From: Paenibacillus ginsengarvi
Lineage (GTDB): Bacteria; Bacillota; Bacilli; Paenibacillales; NBRC-103111
NCBI RefSeq assembly: GCF_003626695.1
Contig: NZ_RBAH01000035.1
Span: 1 to 64,000, forward strand
Direction of reading: 5' to 3'
Length of the DNA stretch: 64,000 nucleotides
Part shown: one piece after another, positions 26,568-40,300 of the stretch
Layout: every line of letters starts with the position of its first letter
Numbering within the stretch: the first letter of the stretch is position 1
Translations under genes and position numbers: made by a program
The notes under the pieces: generated by a model
What the model was told of the DNA's origin: nothing
The model's input: only the letters and a program-made list of their open reading frames with translations
The model's database searches: none

Positions 26568-26603
26568 ATCGCCGCTCATGTGGTTCTTGCACGGAGCGGC
26601 GAT
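26568..26603. terminator. Hairpin between convergent genes
   Basis: ATCGCCGCTC (26568-26577) and GAGCGGCGAT (26594-26603) form a perfect 10-bp stem in the gap between the HhH gene and the minus-strand membrane gene. It probably acts on both strands, though T-tracts are weak. The rest of 26410-26622 shows no gene. Confidence 0.6.
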
Positions 26604-26622
26604 TGTTATGGAGCTGTAGCTC

Positions 26623-27012
26623 TCAAAGCTTCCATACACGCATCAACACAGTGGCCAAAAACCCGGCGATGATGCCCCATACCGCATTAGTGACGAGCAC
26701 GCCGACAATAGCGAACGGATTCGTGATAGGCCCTTGCAAATGACCGGTCAATATCGGCGATAGAACGGCACTCAGGACAATAGCCAATATGACGTAGACG
26801 ATACCGGCGAACATTAGAACGACGACCGGCTGGCGAATGCGGACGAATACGACTGTTGCGATCCAGGCCAGCGTAATGATCACCGTGGCAGAGACGCTTG
26901 CCATCGGCTGACCGATTTGCGCAGACAGGCCCAGTATGTTCATAAGCGGCCTAAAGCAGGCGATAACGGCCAGAACAACGATAAGCGCCTTATGCTGTTT
27001 CACTTCTTCCAT
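26623..27012 (-). CDS. Small integral membrane protein, unknown function
   Basis: About 129 residues from the ATG at 27012, which has AAAGGAGAGTAGAGGA upstream. Four membrane helices are seen (ALIVVLAVIACF, VSATVIITLAWIATVVFV, VVLMFAGIVYVILAIVLSA, AIVGVLVTNAVWGIIAGFL). No family recognised with confidence. It follows the DUF6220-like gene by 26 bases on the same strand, so the pair is probably an operon, divergent from the two-component system at 27663. Confidence 0.65.
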   Translation of the reverse strand: MEEVKQHKALIVVLAVIACFRPLMNILGLSAQIGQPMASVSATVIITLAWIATVVFVRIRQPVVVLMFAGIVYVILAIVLSAVLSPILTGHLQGPITNPFAIVGVLVTNAVWGIIAGFLATVLMRVWKL

Positions 27013-27038
27013 TCCTCTACTCTCCTTTCGCTGAAGTT

Positions 27039-27458
27039 TCATCCCTTCGCTTTCTCCTTATGCTGCCGCTTTGGAAATACATACTGCGCCGACCGGACCG
27101 ACACGTGTACAGAAGTTCCGAACAGCACGGCTGCGATGACCGGATGAAAGGCGCCGACTACCGGAAGATGGGCGGTAAAATATTGGGCATAGATCAGCAG
27201 GAAAATAACTCCACTCATCCAGCGAAACCAGTGCGGAAGCTTTCCGACGAACGCAAAAAGCAGCAGCAGCAGCGGAAACAGTTCGAAAATGCGCACGAAC
27301 ACGATGTGCTCGCGCCAGTGCGAGGCATCGATGAAGATCGCCATTCCGGCGATAAAAATTTGCACCGTTATGCAGACGGTGAAGAGAAAGGCCAAACCGG
27401 TGTAAACGATGCCGCCGATTCGGTTGATGCGGTTTGGTGTTGTTAGTGGATCAGACAT
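27039..27458 (-). CDS. DUF6220-like four-helix membrane protein
   Basis: 139 residues from the ATG at 27458, with AGGGGG nine bases upstream; a TTG at 27467 is also in frame. The first helix (IVYTGLAFLFTVCITVQIFI) leads to FIAGMAIFIDASHWREH, then three more helices and HPVIAAVLFGTS. The helix-plus-Trp/His layout fits DUF6220 membrane proteins, whose function is unknown. First gene of a two-gene minus-strand unit. Confidence 0.65.
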   Translation of the reverse strand: MSDPLTTPNRINRIGGIVYTGLAFLFTVCITVQIFIAGMAIFIDASHWREHIVFVRIFELFPLLLLLFAFVGKLPHWFRWMSGVIFLLIYAQYFTAHLPVVGAFHPVIAAVLFGTSVHVSVRSAQYVFPKRQHKEKAKG

Positions 27459-27662
27459 GTCGAGCAACCCCCTTGTCGCAATTGGGACAACCGTCCAACC
27501 GTGTGCCGGCTTCCGTGTCCCGTATTCTGTGTATCATCGTAACAGCCAGATGTTGTGAACTTGTTGCGATCGTTTGCGGTTCCCGTGAAATTGCGAAGAA
27601 ACCTCCTTATCGGGCACAATTTTCAGTATACTGTTAGAAAATCGGAGGAAAGGGGGCAGGCC

Positions 27663-28352
27663 ATGCCACAGAAGCTGCTGCTGGTGGACGATGAACGCAA
27701 GGTTCTCGAATTTATGGAACCTTTTCTTCGCAGCGAAGGGTATGAGACGCTAACGGCGGAATCGGGACTAGAGGCGCTCGCGAAGGCGCGGACATACAGA
27801 CCCGATCTGGTCGTGCTGGATTGGATGCTGCCGGAGAAGAGCGGGCTTGATGTATGTCGGGAGCTGCGCAGTATGGGCCCTACGGGCATCATTATGGTAA
27901 CGGCCCGCTCGGACGAAGCGGACAAGATCGTAGGGCTTGAGATGGGTGCGGACGATTATATGACGAAGCCTTTTTCGCTGCGAGAGCTGTCCGCCCGGAT
28001 TCGTTCCGTTCTCCGCAGACTTGATGGGCACGGTGCCGCATCGATGCCGGTATACAGCTACGAAGAGCTGGTCGTATCGGAAGCGGAATGCCGCGTATGG
28101 AAGAAGGGGAGGGAAGTACCGCTTACGCCGACGGAATTCAAGCTGCTGCTGACTGTCGCTTCCCGGCCGGGAATTGTATACAGCCGACTGCAACTGCTTC
28201 AGTCTGCCCTGGATGACGATATTCTTAACGACGAACGCACGGTCGACGCCCATATTAGCCGTATACGCAAAAAAATCGAGGACGATCCTTCCCATCCCAA
28301 GTACATCCAGACGGTCTACGGCTTCGGGTATCGCTTCGGTGACCGCCGATGA
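27663..28352 (+). CDS. OmpR-family response regulator
   Basis: 230 residues, ATG after AAAGGGGGCAGG. The receiver domain has acidic residues Asp9-Asp10-Glu11, phosphoacceptor Asp53 (VVLDWMLP), Thr80 and Lys102 (MTKPFS). The DNA-binding winged helix occupies about residues 130-228 (LTPTEFKLLL and RTVDAHISRIRKKIE). The histidine kinase overlaps by 4 bases. Target genes are not evident; the divergent small membrane proteins are candidates. Confidence 0.92.
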   Translation: MPQKLLLVDDERKVLEFMEPFLRSEGYETLTAESGLEALAKARTYRPDLVVLDWMLPEKSGLDVCRELRSMGPTGIIMVTARSDEADKIVGLEMGADDYMTKPFSLRELSARIRSVLRRLDGHGAASMPVYSYEELVVSEAECRVWKKGREVPLTPTEFKLLLTVASRPGIVYSRLQLLQSALDDDILNDERTVDAHISRIRKKIEDDPSHPKYIQTVYGFGYRFGDRR

Positions 28353-31300
28353 AGCTGAACCGCAAGCTGTTTCTCGCAATGGCTTCGTTTATTATGGCGA
28401 TGTGCGTCTTGTACGGTCTACTCACGCAATGGATCGTTCGGGAAGGGGTGAATGCGGCGGTGGATTCGAATCGCGGCGAAATGGTAGCCTCTTTGTCGGA
28501 CACGCTTGTTGCGTATTATGCGGAACAAGGCCGGACATGGGACGGTATCGGGCAGGTCTCATTCGGGGAAAGCCTTGAAGATGCAGAGCGGCAGAAGGGA
28601 CTGCTGCTACAGTCTGCCCATCATCAAACGCTGCTGCATCGCGGTACACCGTCGGAAGCGCTGATTCAGAGGTTAGGCATTCGTAGATCGCTTGAGTGGG
28701 AAGGCGAGACGATCGGCTTGCTGTATTATTACGACCCGGACGTCGCCATGCTGTCCAAGCTGCGAATCGGTCTTCCCATCTCCGTGCTGACGCTGCTCAT
28801 TCCGGGTGCGGCTTTGTTTATCGCCATCAGCTTGGTCGTGGCTTGGCGTTTGTCCCGGCGGTTGACCGAACCGCTCCGCCGGTTAATGGCCGTTATTGAA
28901 CGACTGGGCAAAGGCGAGTTCGGCGTGCAAGCACAAGTCATTTCGCGCGACGAGTTCGGTCAAGTGGCGATTGCATTCAATACGATGTCGCGGCTGCTCC
29001 AAGAGGGAGAAACCCAGCGCCGGCAATGGGTGGCGGATGTGGCGCACGAGCTGCGGACGCCGATCACCGTCATTCGCGGCCAGCTCGATCTGGCGCAGCA
29101 CCGGAATAAACCCATCGATCCGGAGAATCTGCTGCCTCTGCAGGACGAGCTGATTCGTCTGACCCGTCTCGTGGACGATCTCCATCAGTTAAGCTTGGCC
29201 GAGGCAGGCCAGCTGCCGCTTGATCGAAAGCCGACCGATCTCGGCAAGCTGTTGGGCCGCATCGTCGAACGGCTCACACACGAAGCCGAACAGAAGGGAA
29301 TCCGCATGACGCTTGTATGCAGGGCAGATTCCCCTGATCTGCTCGCGGACGCGAATCGGCTCACGCAAGTATTTCTGAACTTGACGGTAAATGCTCTTCG
29401 CTATACACCCCCGAACGGGCAGATTGAATTGGCGATTCAAGAGGAACGTACGGGAGAAGGCGAGTCGGGAGGCATCCGCGTCATCGTCTCCGACACGGGC
29501 CAGGGTATCGAGCCGCAGCATCTCCCGCATATTTTCGACCGCTTTTACCGGACGGACGAAGCCCGGTCGCGCAGCGGCGGCGGCGCAGGGCTTGGTCTCG
29601 CAATCGCGAAAGGTCTGGTTGTAGCGCATGGCGGCACGATCGAGGTGACGAGCGCCGTCGGGCAAGGAACCTCTTTTATCGTCCGGCTTCCTCGCTCCTA
29701 AGCGCGCTTCGCCCGCAAAGTGCCGGACCAGATCGTGTAGCCCATGCCGACATAGGATAATCCCCAGAAAAAGGCGATATACTTGTTGTCTTCCACCGGC
29801 AGGAACATCGATAGGGGCATCATTACGAGCAGCACGATCACCCAGCGGGGAAATACTTTCGCCCGGTAAGCCAGCACCGTAAAAGCCAGCGTTCCTCCCG
29901 TAAGTCCAATTAGAATAAGAAGGTGCAAGACGGTGAGAGCCAGGCCATCCTGACTTATCGGCTGATTCGCAGCCTGTAACAAAGACCACAGCATACACGC
30001 CGTCGCGATATTACCGACGGAGATGGCAAGTACGGATATCAATCCCAAGACTCCCGTCTCCCTCGACTGCACCATAAATATCGCGATAGTGCCAACGGAC
30101 ATCAGCACACTCGCAACGATCCCGAAGATCAGCTCCGGGGTGCTGTCCGTCCCCCAGATGAAGGCGCTCGGTGTCATCCCCATGCGGCTGATCCCGGCCA
30201 GCAGACAAATCATCCCCAACCACTGCGTCACTCTTGTTTCATTCATTTTGATTGCAACCTCCCGTGGGCGTCGTTATTGGTAACGATTTTGATTATATGC
30301 TCCGGGCCATCATGGCCGACAGAGAAGGGGACTCACAATGTTTGGGGAAGCAGGTTCGGGATATTTTCGGGAAATCCGGGAAGTGTCCCGGGAAGTTGCG
30401 GGATCTCCGTATTCAGACCGCCCGATGCCCGCTATAATGGAGGTGGGTTTGGTATCGGAGGGGATCACATGCCACTAACGCAAGATCGCGTCGCCGCTCG
30501 AGAGGGGGGACAGCCCGCAGTCCGGACATGGCGGAAAGGGCTCCTTGCCTGCCTTCAGCTTCTTGCCGCCTGCTTCTCTCTGTTAACGGCAGTATTGTAT
30601 TCGACAGGAATTCCAAAATACTACGAACAGCTCGTTTCCACTTGTATAGTTGATGGCTGCGGCAGCTTAGTACCCGCCATGCCGCTCGAGAACGCGGGAT
30701 CGATTCATCTGACCCTGGAGACGTATGCATTCCTCTTCGTTTGCATCGATGTTATTTTTACGTATGTGTATTATGCGGCCGCGCTGCTGCTGTTATGGAA
30801 AGGATTTCGCGAGCCGATGGCCCTGGTTGCCGCGGTGGCCCTGGTGGCCTTCGGCACGTCCTTTCCTTCGTTAAGCTCGATCGCTTTCCAAGGCATAGCC
30901 GGCGAGGAGTGGTGGTTTTCATTTGTCGCGACACTCGGATGGATCGGGCTTTCCTTATTGTTTCTGCTTTTTCCGAACGGAAGATTTGTCCCCAGATGGA
31001 CGGCAGCGGTCTTTATTCTGATACTGATCATAGATGTCGCCAGCTTCTTCAATCGCGGTCTGATATGGAACGATATGAGCGGCTCCGAATACCTCTTGGC
31101 AGCTTGGTATATCGGGACGACTTCGATTCTCATCTATTCGCAAATCCATCGCTATTTGAAAATTTCTTCGCTTGCGCAGCGGCAGCAGACGAAATGGGTG
31201 GTCTATGGTCTTGTTGTCGGCATGACCGGATTTATCGGGATGAGCATTCTGTTTAATCCCCGTCTGAATGACGGGAGCGCTCTGACTTATGTGTACCTCA

Positions 31301-34300
31301 ATGCGATGATTAATTTGAGTTTGCTGGCCATACCGGTCACATTAACGATGGCGGTGCTTAGGCGACGGTTATGGGAAATCGATCCGCTTGTCAACAGAAC
31401 GCTGCTGTACGGAACCTTATCTCTGTGCGTCGCCGCGATATATATTTTTACGGTTTATTATTTGAGCGGTTTGTTCGCAACAGGCCATAACTTATTCGTC
31501 TCGTTGACGGCGACGGCGATCGTGGCGGTTGCCTTTGCCCCGCTTAAGGAAAAGCTTCAGCGGCTAATCAACCGGCTGCTGAAAGGACGCCACGACGATC
31601 CCTACGAGGTGCTGCTGGAGCTGGGAAGCCAGCTTGTGAGGCCGATGGCGCCGGAGGCGATGCTGGAAGCGCTCGCTTCCACCGTCAAACAATCGCTGCG
31701 ACTGCCTTACGCGGGCATAGGTATACGAGTTGGAGAACAGGACGCTTTTGTCGCTGCGGCAGGGACGCCCGTTCACGAGATCCTGTCGTTTCCGATCGTT
31801 CACCGCGGGGAAACCATGGGTACGTTCTACTTATCCGCCCGTTCTCCGGGCGAAGCGTTTTCGCCTGAGGACAACAGATTCCTCGATGTGCTCCTGCATC
31901 AGGCGGGTCCAATCGTGGAAAATGTGAACATGACGCTGGGCATGAAGCTGCTGGCGAACGATTTGCAGGAATCCCGGGAAAAGCTCGTTCTCGCCAGGGA
32001 AGAGGAGCGCCGGCAAATTCGCAAAAATTTGCACGACGATCTGGCTCCGCGTCTTGCGGCACTTGCGCTTAATGCCGCCACGGCGGAGAAGTACGTTATG
32101 AAGAAGCCGGATATCGCCATAGAAATGCTGGGAGACCTTAGAAAAACGATACGAATGACGGTCGACGAAATCCGGACGCTCGTACATGATCTGCGTCCGC
32201 CGTCACTGGACGAACTCGGCTTAATCGGCGCGATTCAGGAAAGAATCAGCGAGCTGAACAAGCCGGTAAGACTGCTTGCGGATGAGCAGGGGACGCCGCC
32301 GCTGCATATCCGGCTGCATGAACCGCCGCCGCTTCCGGATTTATCCGCCGCCGTGGAGGTTGCGGCTTACCGAATTGTAACGGAATCTCTGGCCAACGTG
32401 ATCAAACATAGCCAGGCTACGGAGTGTACGGTCAAGCTCGACGTGTCGTCTTCGGGGCAACTGGCGATCGAAGTGACGGATAACGGCACCGGTCTGTCCT
32501 CCGCCTATGCGCAGAGGCAAAGGCTGCCAGGCAAAGGCGGTATCGGCCTCCAATCGCTGCGGGAACGGGCGGCGGAGTTGGGCGGACATTGCTCGATCGA
32601 GCAGGCGGAGCGCGGCGGCACACGAGTGCGGGCTATATTGCCGATACAACCGAAGGAGGGGCCAAGATGCTCAGAATCGTAATTGCAGAAGATCATCCGT
32701 TATTTCGCAGCGGTGTGCGTAATTTGCTGAAGACGACGGACGATCTGGAAGTGGTGGGGGAAGCGGTATCCGGGGAGGAAGCACTGGCTCTCGTAGAGCA
32801 GCTCAAACCCGACCTCGTGCTTATGGATATCCGCATGCCCGGGATGAACGGGATTGAAGCGACGCGGGTGATCAAAGAGAAGTATCCCGCGACCGAGGTG
32901 CTGATCCTGACCATGTTCAGGGACGACCAGTCCGTTTTTACCGCAATGCGCGTAGGCGCCAAAGGCTACATCCTGAAAGATTCGGACGAAGAGGAGCTGC
33001 TTCAGTCGATCCGGATGGTCGGCAACGGCAGAGCCGTGTTCAGCTCGGATATAGCTGGCCGAATGATGAATTATTTTTCGGAATCGCGTACGGTCCCGGC
33101 GGATGATCCTGCCTTTTCAGAGCTTACGAAGCGCGAGGTAGAAATTCTGGAACGTATTGCGGAGGGGGACAGTAACGCCGAAATAGCCGCCAGGTTGCAT
33201 ATTAGCAGCAAAACGGTAGCCAACTATGTCTCCAACATTCTTAACAAGCTGCAGGTTTCGGACCGCCATGCTGCGAAACGACTGGTTCAGAAAGTGCGTG
33301 AGGATTAAACCAAATGCGCTTGCAAATCTATATTCCGTACGACTAGACTCCCGGACGCCACTTTGACAGTGGAGCGGGAGTTTTTTTGTCGGCGTAGGCA
33401 GCCGTTGCTTAAACAGTCCGAGACGGGACAATTTGCCGGTTGCATTTCCTGATGCGTTCCCAGTATGCTCCCGGATTATTCCTGCTGTTTTTCCCAGCCA
33501 TGACTCATGAAACCGGATGGACTGCGGCGGTAAGATGAACGAGTAAGCAAACGACGAAATGGAGGATATTCAAAAACTGGAAGCGAAGCCGGAGGCAGGC
33601 TGATCAGTACAAAGCACGAAACTTTTGGGAAAAGGAGAATGAGGAATGAGAAACATATTCGGCAAAAGGAAACAAATGGCGGGGATAGCTATTGTGCTTG
33701 CAGGCTGCATCGCATTTAACGGAATGGCAGGCGCGTTCGGGGAAACACCGCCTGAAGGCGTAAAGATCAAGGAGTTTAGCTTGCTGGACACGGCTACGGA
33801 CGTTGTCGGTTCTGCGGATTTTACGCCGGAAGGGAAGAAGGACGGTCATTTCAAGCTGCAGCTCAGCCTAGATAAGAAAACAACGATTAACGCCGTAGTA
33901 CTGCGTTCCACCGACGACTATGGGAAAGATAATTATCAGGGGGTATGGAGAACGAATCGTGTGACAACCGGCTGGATTCTCGGCATTGTGCAAGACAAGA
34001 CGGTGACGACTGCAAGCGGGATTGCCCATGAAAACATCATCATAAATCCGGGCTTCCGTAAAGATGTGAAAGAGCCTGTCGGCGAATTCGAAGGCGAACT
34101 TACGTTCAACTTGTACGCGAGCGACAACGGCACGATCAAGGAAACTCAGCACTATGTGCTGGAAATCGAAACCCAGCAGGGCACGGTTATTTCCAAGCCG
34201 ATAAAATACAAAAAACCGGCGACCGCGGAGGGATCGGCAGCGCCTGTACCAAGTCCATCGCCTGTACAGAACCCGGCGCCGACACCAACTCCGGCTCCGG

Positions 34301-37300
34301 CACCTTCTCCCGCTCCTGCGGATGAAGCGAAAGATATTGCGATTCACGTCCGTTTCAAAGGCAGCGAGCTTCAATTTGGCGATGCGCAGCCGGTTGTTAA
34401 GGAAGGCCGGACGCTCGTTCCGTTCCGTCCCTTGTTTGAAGCGCTGGGCTTTACTGTAAATTGGGTGGAGGACGGGAACGCCCGGAGAGCGATTGGAAAG
34501 AAAAACGGGCTTTCCATCGAATTGACGATCGATAGTTCGCAGGCCATGGTAAACGGAAAAACAGTTGGACTCGACGTTCCTGCCCAAATCATCGATGGGC
34601 GTACGATGGTGCCGCTTCGGTTCGTTTCGGAAAACAGCGGCTATCGGGTCGCCTTCTCCAGCAGCGGCAACGTATGGTCGATTCAGATCGAAGAAGCCGT
34701 GACGGATACGAGTACGCCTACGGACCCGGTACCGACACCAACTCCGGCACCCATCCCTGACCCAGTCCCGGCGCCGATCCCGACACCCGCACCGTCCGCC
34801 GGGGAAGTCGAGCCTTATATCGTTAAAGGCTATTTGCGCGACGCGCAAGGCCAGCCCCTTTCGGGAGTTACGATTTACGCCGACAACCAATTGTTCTACG
34901 ATAGCAACTTGGGAGGAGTGACCGACGAGAATGGCTTCTACCGGATCGAGCTTGCTCACCTTCCTACGACATGGATCATGTCGACGAGCTTTACCCGCAG
35001 CTATAACGGCAAGGATCAGAGATTTTATTTAAGATCCGACGTTGATCTGCCGTTTGCAGGGAGTGCGGGTGCGATTCGCCATTTTACGCTCAAGGATGTC
35101 GTTGGACATATTGAAATTCATCCTGATTTTTGGTCATTTGACGATAATATGCCGAAACTTCAGATGAACGATTTGGAAATAACGCTTACTCCCGTCGGAC
35201 CTTTATTTGACGGCAGCTCCGGTAAGTCCATAACGGCACGTGCCGGTGCTCTTCCGACAGGCGGTCACGGCGTTGATCGGATTCCGCTCGGCCGGTACAA
35301 AATATCCGCCGTATGGAAGCCGGAGGGTCATACTCCAGTGCCTATGCTAGTAAAAGTCAAGGGAAGCGATAAGTTCGTGTCGTCGATCGATTTCGATTTC
35401 CAGAACCCGTTTGGGACGGCTTCGATATTTGTCAACGAGTTTGACATCAAGCCGGGCAGTTAACGGGAAGCAGGGGAGTAAATACAAAACGCAAAGAAGA
35501 TCGTCAAGCGGCCTTGACGATCTTCTTGTCTTTCAACGATAAAGAAAGTTTAAGTTTGGTAAAGCGTAACAAAATGCGTCGATAGACGTTTTTCTTACTT
35601 CGCTGATGCTTTAGCTTCGGCGATTTTTTTGTTCATATCCTCTTCCGCTTGGCGGAGAGCGGTTACGATGTCGAGCTCTTTCGAAACGATTTTGTGCGTG
35701 TAGGTCATAAAGGTGGTCGCTTCAACGGAGTTGTTGATCGTCACGACGCTCGGGCTGGCCGGCTTGACCGGCATAAAGGCGTCCTTGTTTTTGCCGTTTG
35801 CATAAGCGAGGTCTTTGGCGAATTCGCTGCGCACTTTGTCGTTCTTGAGTATGGTCTGGATGCCTTTGCGCGACTGGATCGTCTGGAACTCTTCGCTGGC
35901 CAGCCAGGCGATGACCTCGAACGCCGCCTCCTTATGCTTACTCATGCCCGTAACGCTGAAGAACGTCGGGTAAGACTGCGAGCCGGTTCCTTTCATGTCA
36001 GGGTAGTCCGGAAGGCTGACCGCATCCAGATTCATGCCTTTAGTCGCCGCGTTTTCCGGATCAAGGTAAGTAAACGGGAAAACGTTGGCGTACATTGCGG
36101 CGATCCGGTCTTTGATGAAAAAGTTGTTTTGTCCTGTCAGCGCTGCGGAGGTTAGCGTTACTTCGTTGCCGGGAATTTCGTAGAAACGGGCCAGGTTCGT
36201 CGCGTGCTTTCGCCACGTTTCGCTATTAATAAGCGATTTCTCCGTCTTGGCATCCTCGAAGCTGGCGGCCAGCTGGTTCGTCAGCGCCAAATGATTAAAC
36301 GAGGCAACGAATCCGCGATACTGCACGCCTCCGTCGCTGCGCGTCAGCTTGCGCGCCTTCTGGTACAAGTCGTCCCAGGTGAGCCCGTTTACCGGATACG
36401 CCTCGCCGAACTTATCGAACAAATCTTTGTTGTACACGATGGAGGCGTAGCTGTTCGCCGTCGGAATGCCGTACAAAGCGCCGGACGAGATTTGACGGAT
36501 CAACTCGATCGTTGAAGGTTCAAACTTGGTCAGATCGAGACCCTGCACCTTGGCCAGATCGGACATATCGTAGGCGAGGCCGCTTTTCAGCACGTTCTCA
36601 TGGATCATGCCGACCGACGTGTACATGATGTCTATTTGCTCGCCGGCGGCGATCCTCTCCGGCAGCAGTATTTTGTTAGCCGTGTCGACGCCGATAAATT
36701 TGGTCGTGATGTGGGGAAATTTTTTGCGGATCGCGTCCCCGTACTCACTATTGAATCGGTCCGTGTTGACTCCGTTCACCGGGTTGAAAAACGTTAAAGT
36801 AACCGGCTCCGCAGGCGGTTTCGCGGGCGTCTGCCTTCCTTGACTGCTCTGCTCCGCCTGTCCGTTTCCGCAACCGGTCAAAATCCCAAGCGTCACGGAT
36901 GCGAGCAGCAGGGCCGTGATCGGATATAACGCTCGAATGGTCATTTTGTTTCCTCCTCCTGGTATGAGCTGTGTCTAATTAACTTGCACTAATCTCTTGT
37001 CTCTCTTGACCCCCGCGTTTGCTTGAAAAGGGGATGAATACGCTTTCCATTATAGCAACGCGCTTGTATAATAGACATATCATAGACAACTGAAAAGATG
37101 TACTAAACTGCTGCTGTAAGGAGGAGGGAGATGGACGGTCAGACAAAGCAGTCGGAGATGGCTGCGGAGGTGCTGCATGCGATGTACTCCAGGCACGAAA
37201 AGTCGTATCATACGAACACGAACCGCCGAACGTTTCTGAACTACTATATCCGCTTGCAGGTGGAAGGACAGTGCGAGGCGCGGATCGGCGACAATGAAAC

Positions 37301-40300
37301 GTGGGAAATGATCTACCCCGGCGACTTGTTCCTGTTTCGGCCGGGAGACCGGTGCCAGCTGTCTTTTACGCCGAACAAAAAAACAAATCAGGTACTCAGC
37401 GGCAACTATTATATCGTCTGTCGGGGAGCTTGGCTCGATCATTGGTGGGACGCGGCGGAGAGGCCGCTCAAAGCGAAGATTGCTTTGAACGGCAGACTGC
37501 TCGATCTGTGCAAGGAGCTGGAGCTGGAGATGACCCGCACGAAGAAAAACTGGGCCGAGGCGGCCGGGTATTTGCTGCGGATGCTGCTGATTGGACTGGA
37601 CCGGGAAATCGGCGTGGCAACAGGCGGTACGAATCGCGAGCTCGCGGCTGCGCAGCGGATGAAGCTGTATATCGAGGATCGTGCGTTATCCAGACCGGCT
37701 GTAGGCGAGGTGGCGGCTCATGTCGGCTTAAGCAAATCCCGGGCGTCGCATCTTTTCACGTCGGCCTTCGGCCAAAGCATCGTCCAGTACGCCCTGGACG
37801 TAAGGCTGAATCATGCTTGCTCGCTGATTCACTACAGCCACTACAGCCTGCAGGAGGTGGCGGATTTGTCCGGTTTTCAGCAATACTCTTTTTTTAACCG
37901 GGCGTTTCGCAAGAAATACGGGGTGTCGCCGAAACAGTTTCGAATGCAAGCCTTATGAAAGGCAGGAATGGAGCAAATAACCCACAATGCGGCTTCTCTC
38001 GCATGTGGGTTATTTGTATGTTGACGAATTGCCGTGACTTGCATATAATTAGGTTACCGAAATATTAGTTTTCCGAATTATTTAGATTCAATTCTTTACG
38101 CTAATCTAAAAGGAGTTGTCGCTAATGCGCAGGTGTGGTGTAACGTACGATACGGGCTTCTTAAGCGAAGGGGCCAGCACGCACCCCGACTTCGATCGGG
38201 AGCGAGTATACAAGGAGATGGGCATCATAAGACGCGACTTGCACTGCACGGCTGTGCGGGTTACCGGCGGCGAGCCCGACCGCCTGGAGATAGCGGCCCA
38301 TGCGGCTGCTGCTGCTGGTCTTGAGGTATGGATCTCTCCCTTTACGAACGACCTGGAACAGGAGGAGCTGCTGGCGCTGCTTGCGGACTGTGCCGGTCGC
38401 GCCGAACGGCTCCGGGTTGCGGGGGCGGAGGTTGTCATGGTAACCGGGGCCGAGCTGATGCTTTTCACCCGCGGATTTCTGCCCGGCGAGACGCTTGAGG
38501 AACGCCTCGCGGCTTTGTCGCAGCCGGACGTTATCCGTCCTGCGTTTGCGAAGCTGCCGGCTTTGCTGAACGGCTTTCTGGCGAGTGCAGTCGAAGCGGT
38601 GCGTGCCCGATTCGGAGGCCGCGTAACGTACGCCGCTTTGCCGACCGAACCGGTGAACTGGGAACTGTTTGACTTCATCGCCGTCGATGCCTATCATTCC
38701 TCCGAGGTTGCCCATCTTTATGCGGATTCGATCAAGAAGCTGGCCGGCTCGGGCAAGCCTCTCGTCATCTCCGAGTTCGGATGTACGACGTTTAATGGGG
38801 CGCGCGGCTTGGGCGCACGCGGCATGTTTATCGTCGAGTGGGACGGCCCTCGTGCCATACGGCTTACAAGCAGCTTCGAGCGGAGCGAGTCCGAACAAAG
38901 CGGCTATTTTAACGAAAGCGTCGCTATTTTCGAGGAGGCCGGAGTCGACACGGCATTTTGGTGTACGTTCGCTTCCCACAACTTGCCGTACGACGAAGAT
39001 CCCGATCAAGATTTCGACAAGGCATCCTACGGGATCGTGAGGATACTGAAGCAAGGCCACGGTACGACGTACCTGGATATGCCGTGGGAGCCGAAGGACG
39101 TATTTTACACCATTGCCGCCCGTTATGCAGCGTTAAAGGGGGCTTAAAAAGTTACGCCGCGAGGCGGTCAATCGTACTACGAGGAGGAAACCGGAGTGAC
39201 GGAGGAACAGCGAGACATTGCACGGCAGTTAATGGAATCGTACTTCCAGTCGCAAGTTAGCGGCAATATGATGCAGAATCGAGTCGTAAACAATCAGAAG
39301 CCGGGCGAGATCATGGTGCTGTACTTTATCAGCATCCACATTCAGGAAAACAGCTCGGGATTGATGGTTTCGGAAATAAGCGGCAAACTGAACGTCACAC
39401 CGCCGACGGTGACGCAGCATATCAACAGTCTGGAAGCCCAGCAGCTCGTCGAGCGCCATGCCGATCCCGCCGACCGGCGAGTGGTCCGGGTGCGGTTGTC
39501 GGACAAAGGAAAAGCGTACATCGAACGCATCAATGAGGCCAGACTCCAAATGTTCGCCGGTCTCGTCGCCCATTTGGGGGAGCAGGAAAGCCTGCTTTTT
39601 GCCGAAATGATGAGAAAAGCTTCGGATTATTTGCTCAAGCAGCAGGAACTGTATATCCGCGGCTTCACGGCGGACGGCAGTAACGAGAAATGAGCGAACG
39701 CGCTTGATTGCATCTACACTCGGGAGGAAGAGATATGAACTATACGGTCATTACGGGAGCCAGCTCGGGAATCGGATATGAAACGGCTCTTGCTTTTGCC
39801 GCACGCGGCAAAAACCTGATTGTGACGGCCCGCAGAACGAAGGAATTGGAAAAGCTGCGTGACAAGGTGGCGGCCAGCTATCCGAATCTGGATGTGGTCA
39901 TCCGAGCGGCCGATCTCTCTGTGGCTGCAACTGTGTACGAGCTGTACGAAAGTGTGAGGGAGTACCGGATCGAAACCTGGATCAACAACGCGGGGAGCGG
40001 AAGCTTTGCCACTGTCGGAGAACAAGATTTGGATCGGGTTACGGGGATGCTGCATTTGAATATCGAGGCCTTAACAATCCTCTCGACTTTGTATGCGCGC
40101 GATTATGCAGATGTGGAAGGGACACAGCTCATCAATATTTCGTCGGGCGGTGGTTACCAGATTGTTGGGAATTCTGTGGCCTACTGCGCGTCGAAGTTTT
40201 ACGTAAGTGCCTTTACGGAAGGGCTGGCGCAAGAGTTGAAGGAGCGGGGAGCCGCCATGCAAGCCAAAGTACTGGCGCCTGCCTCCACAGCGACCGAATT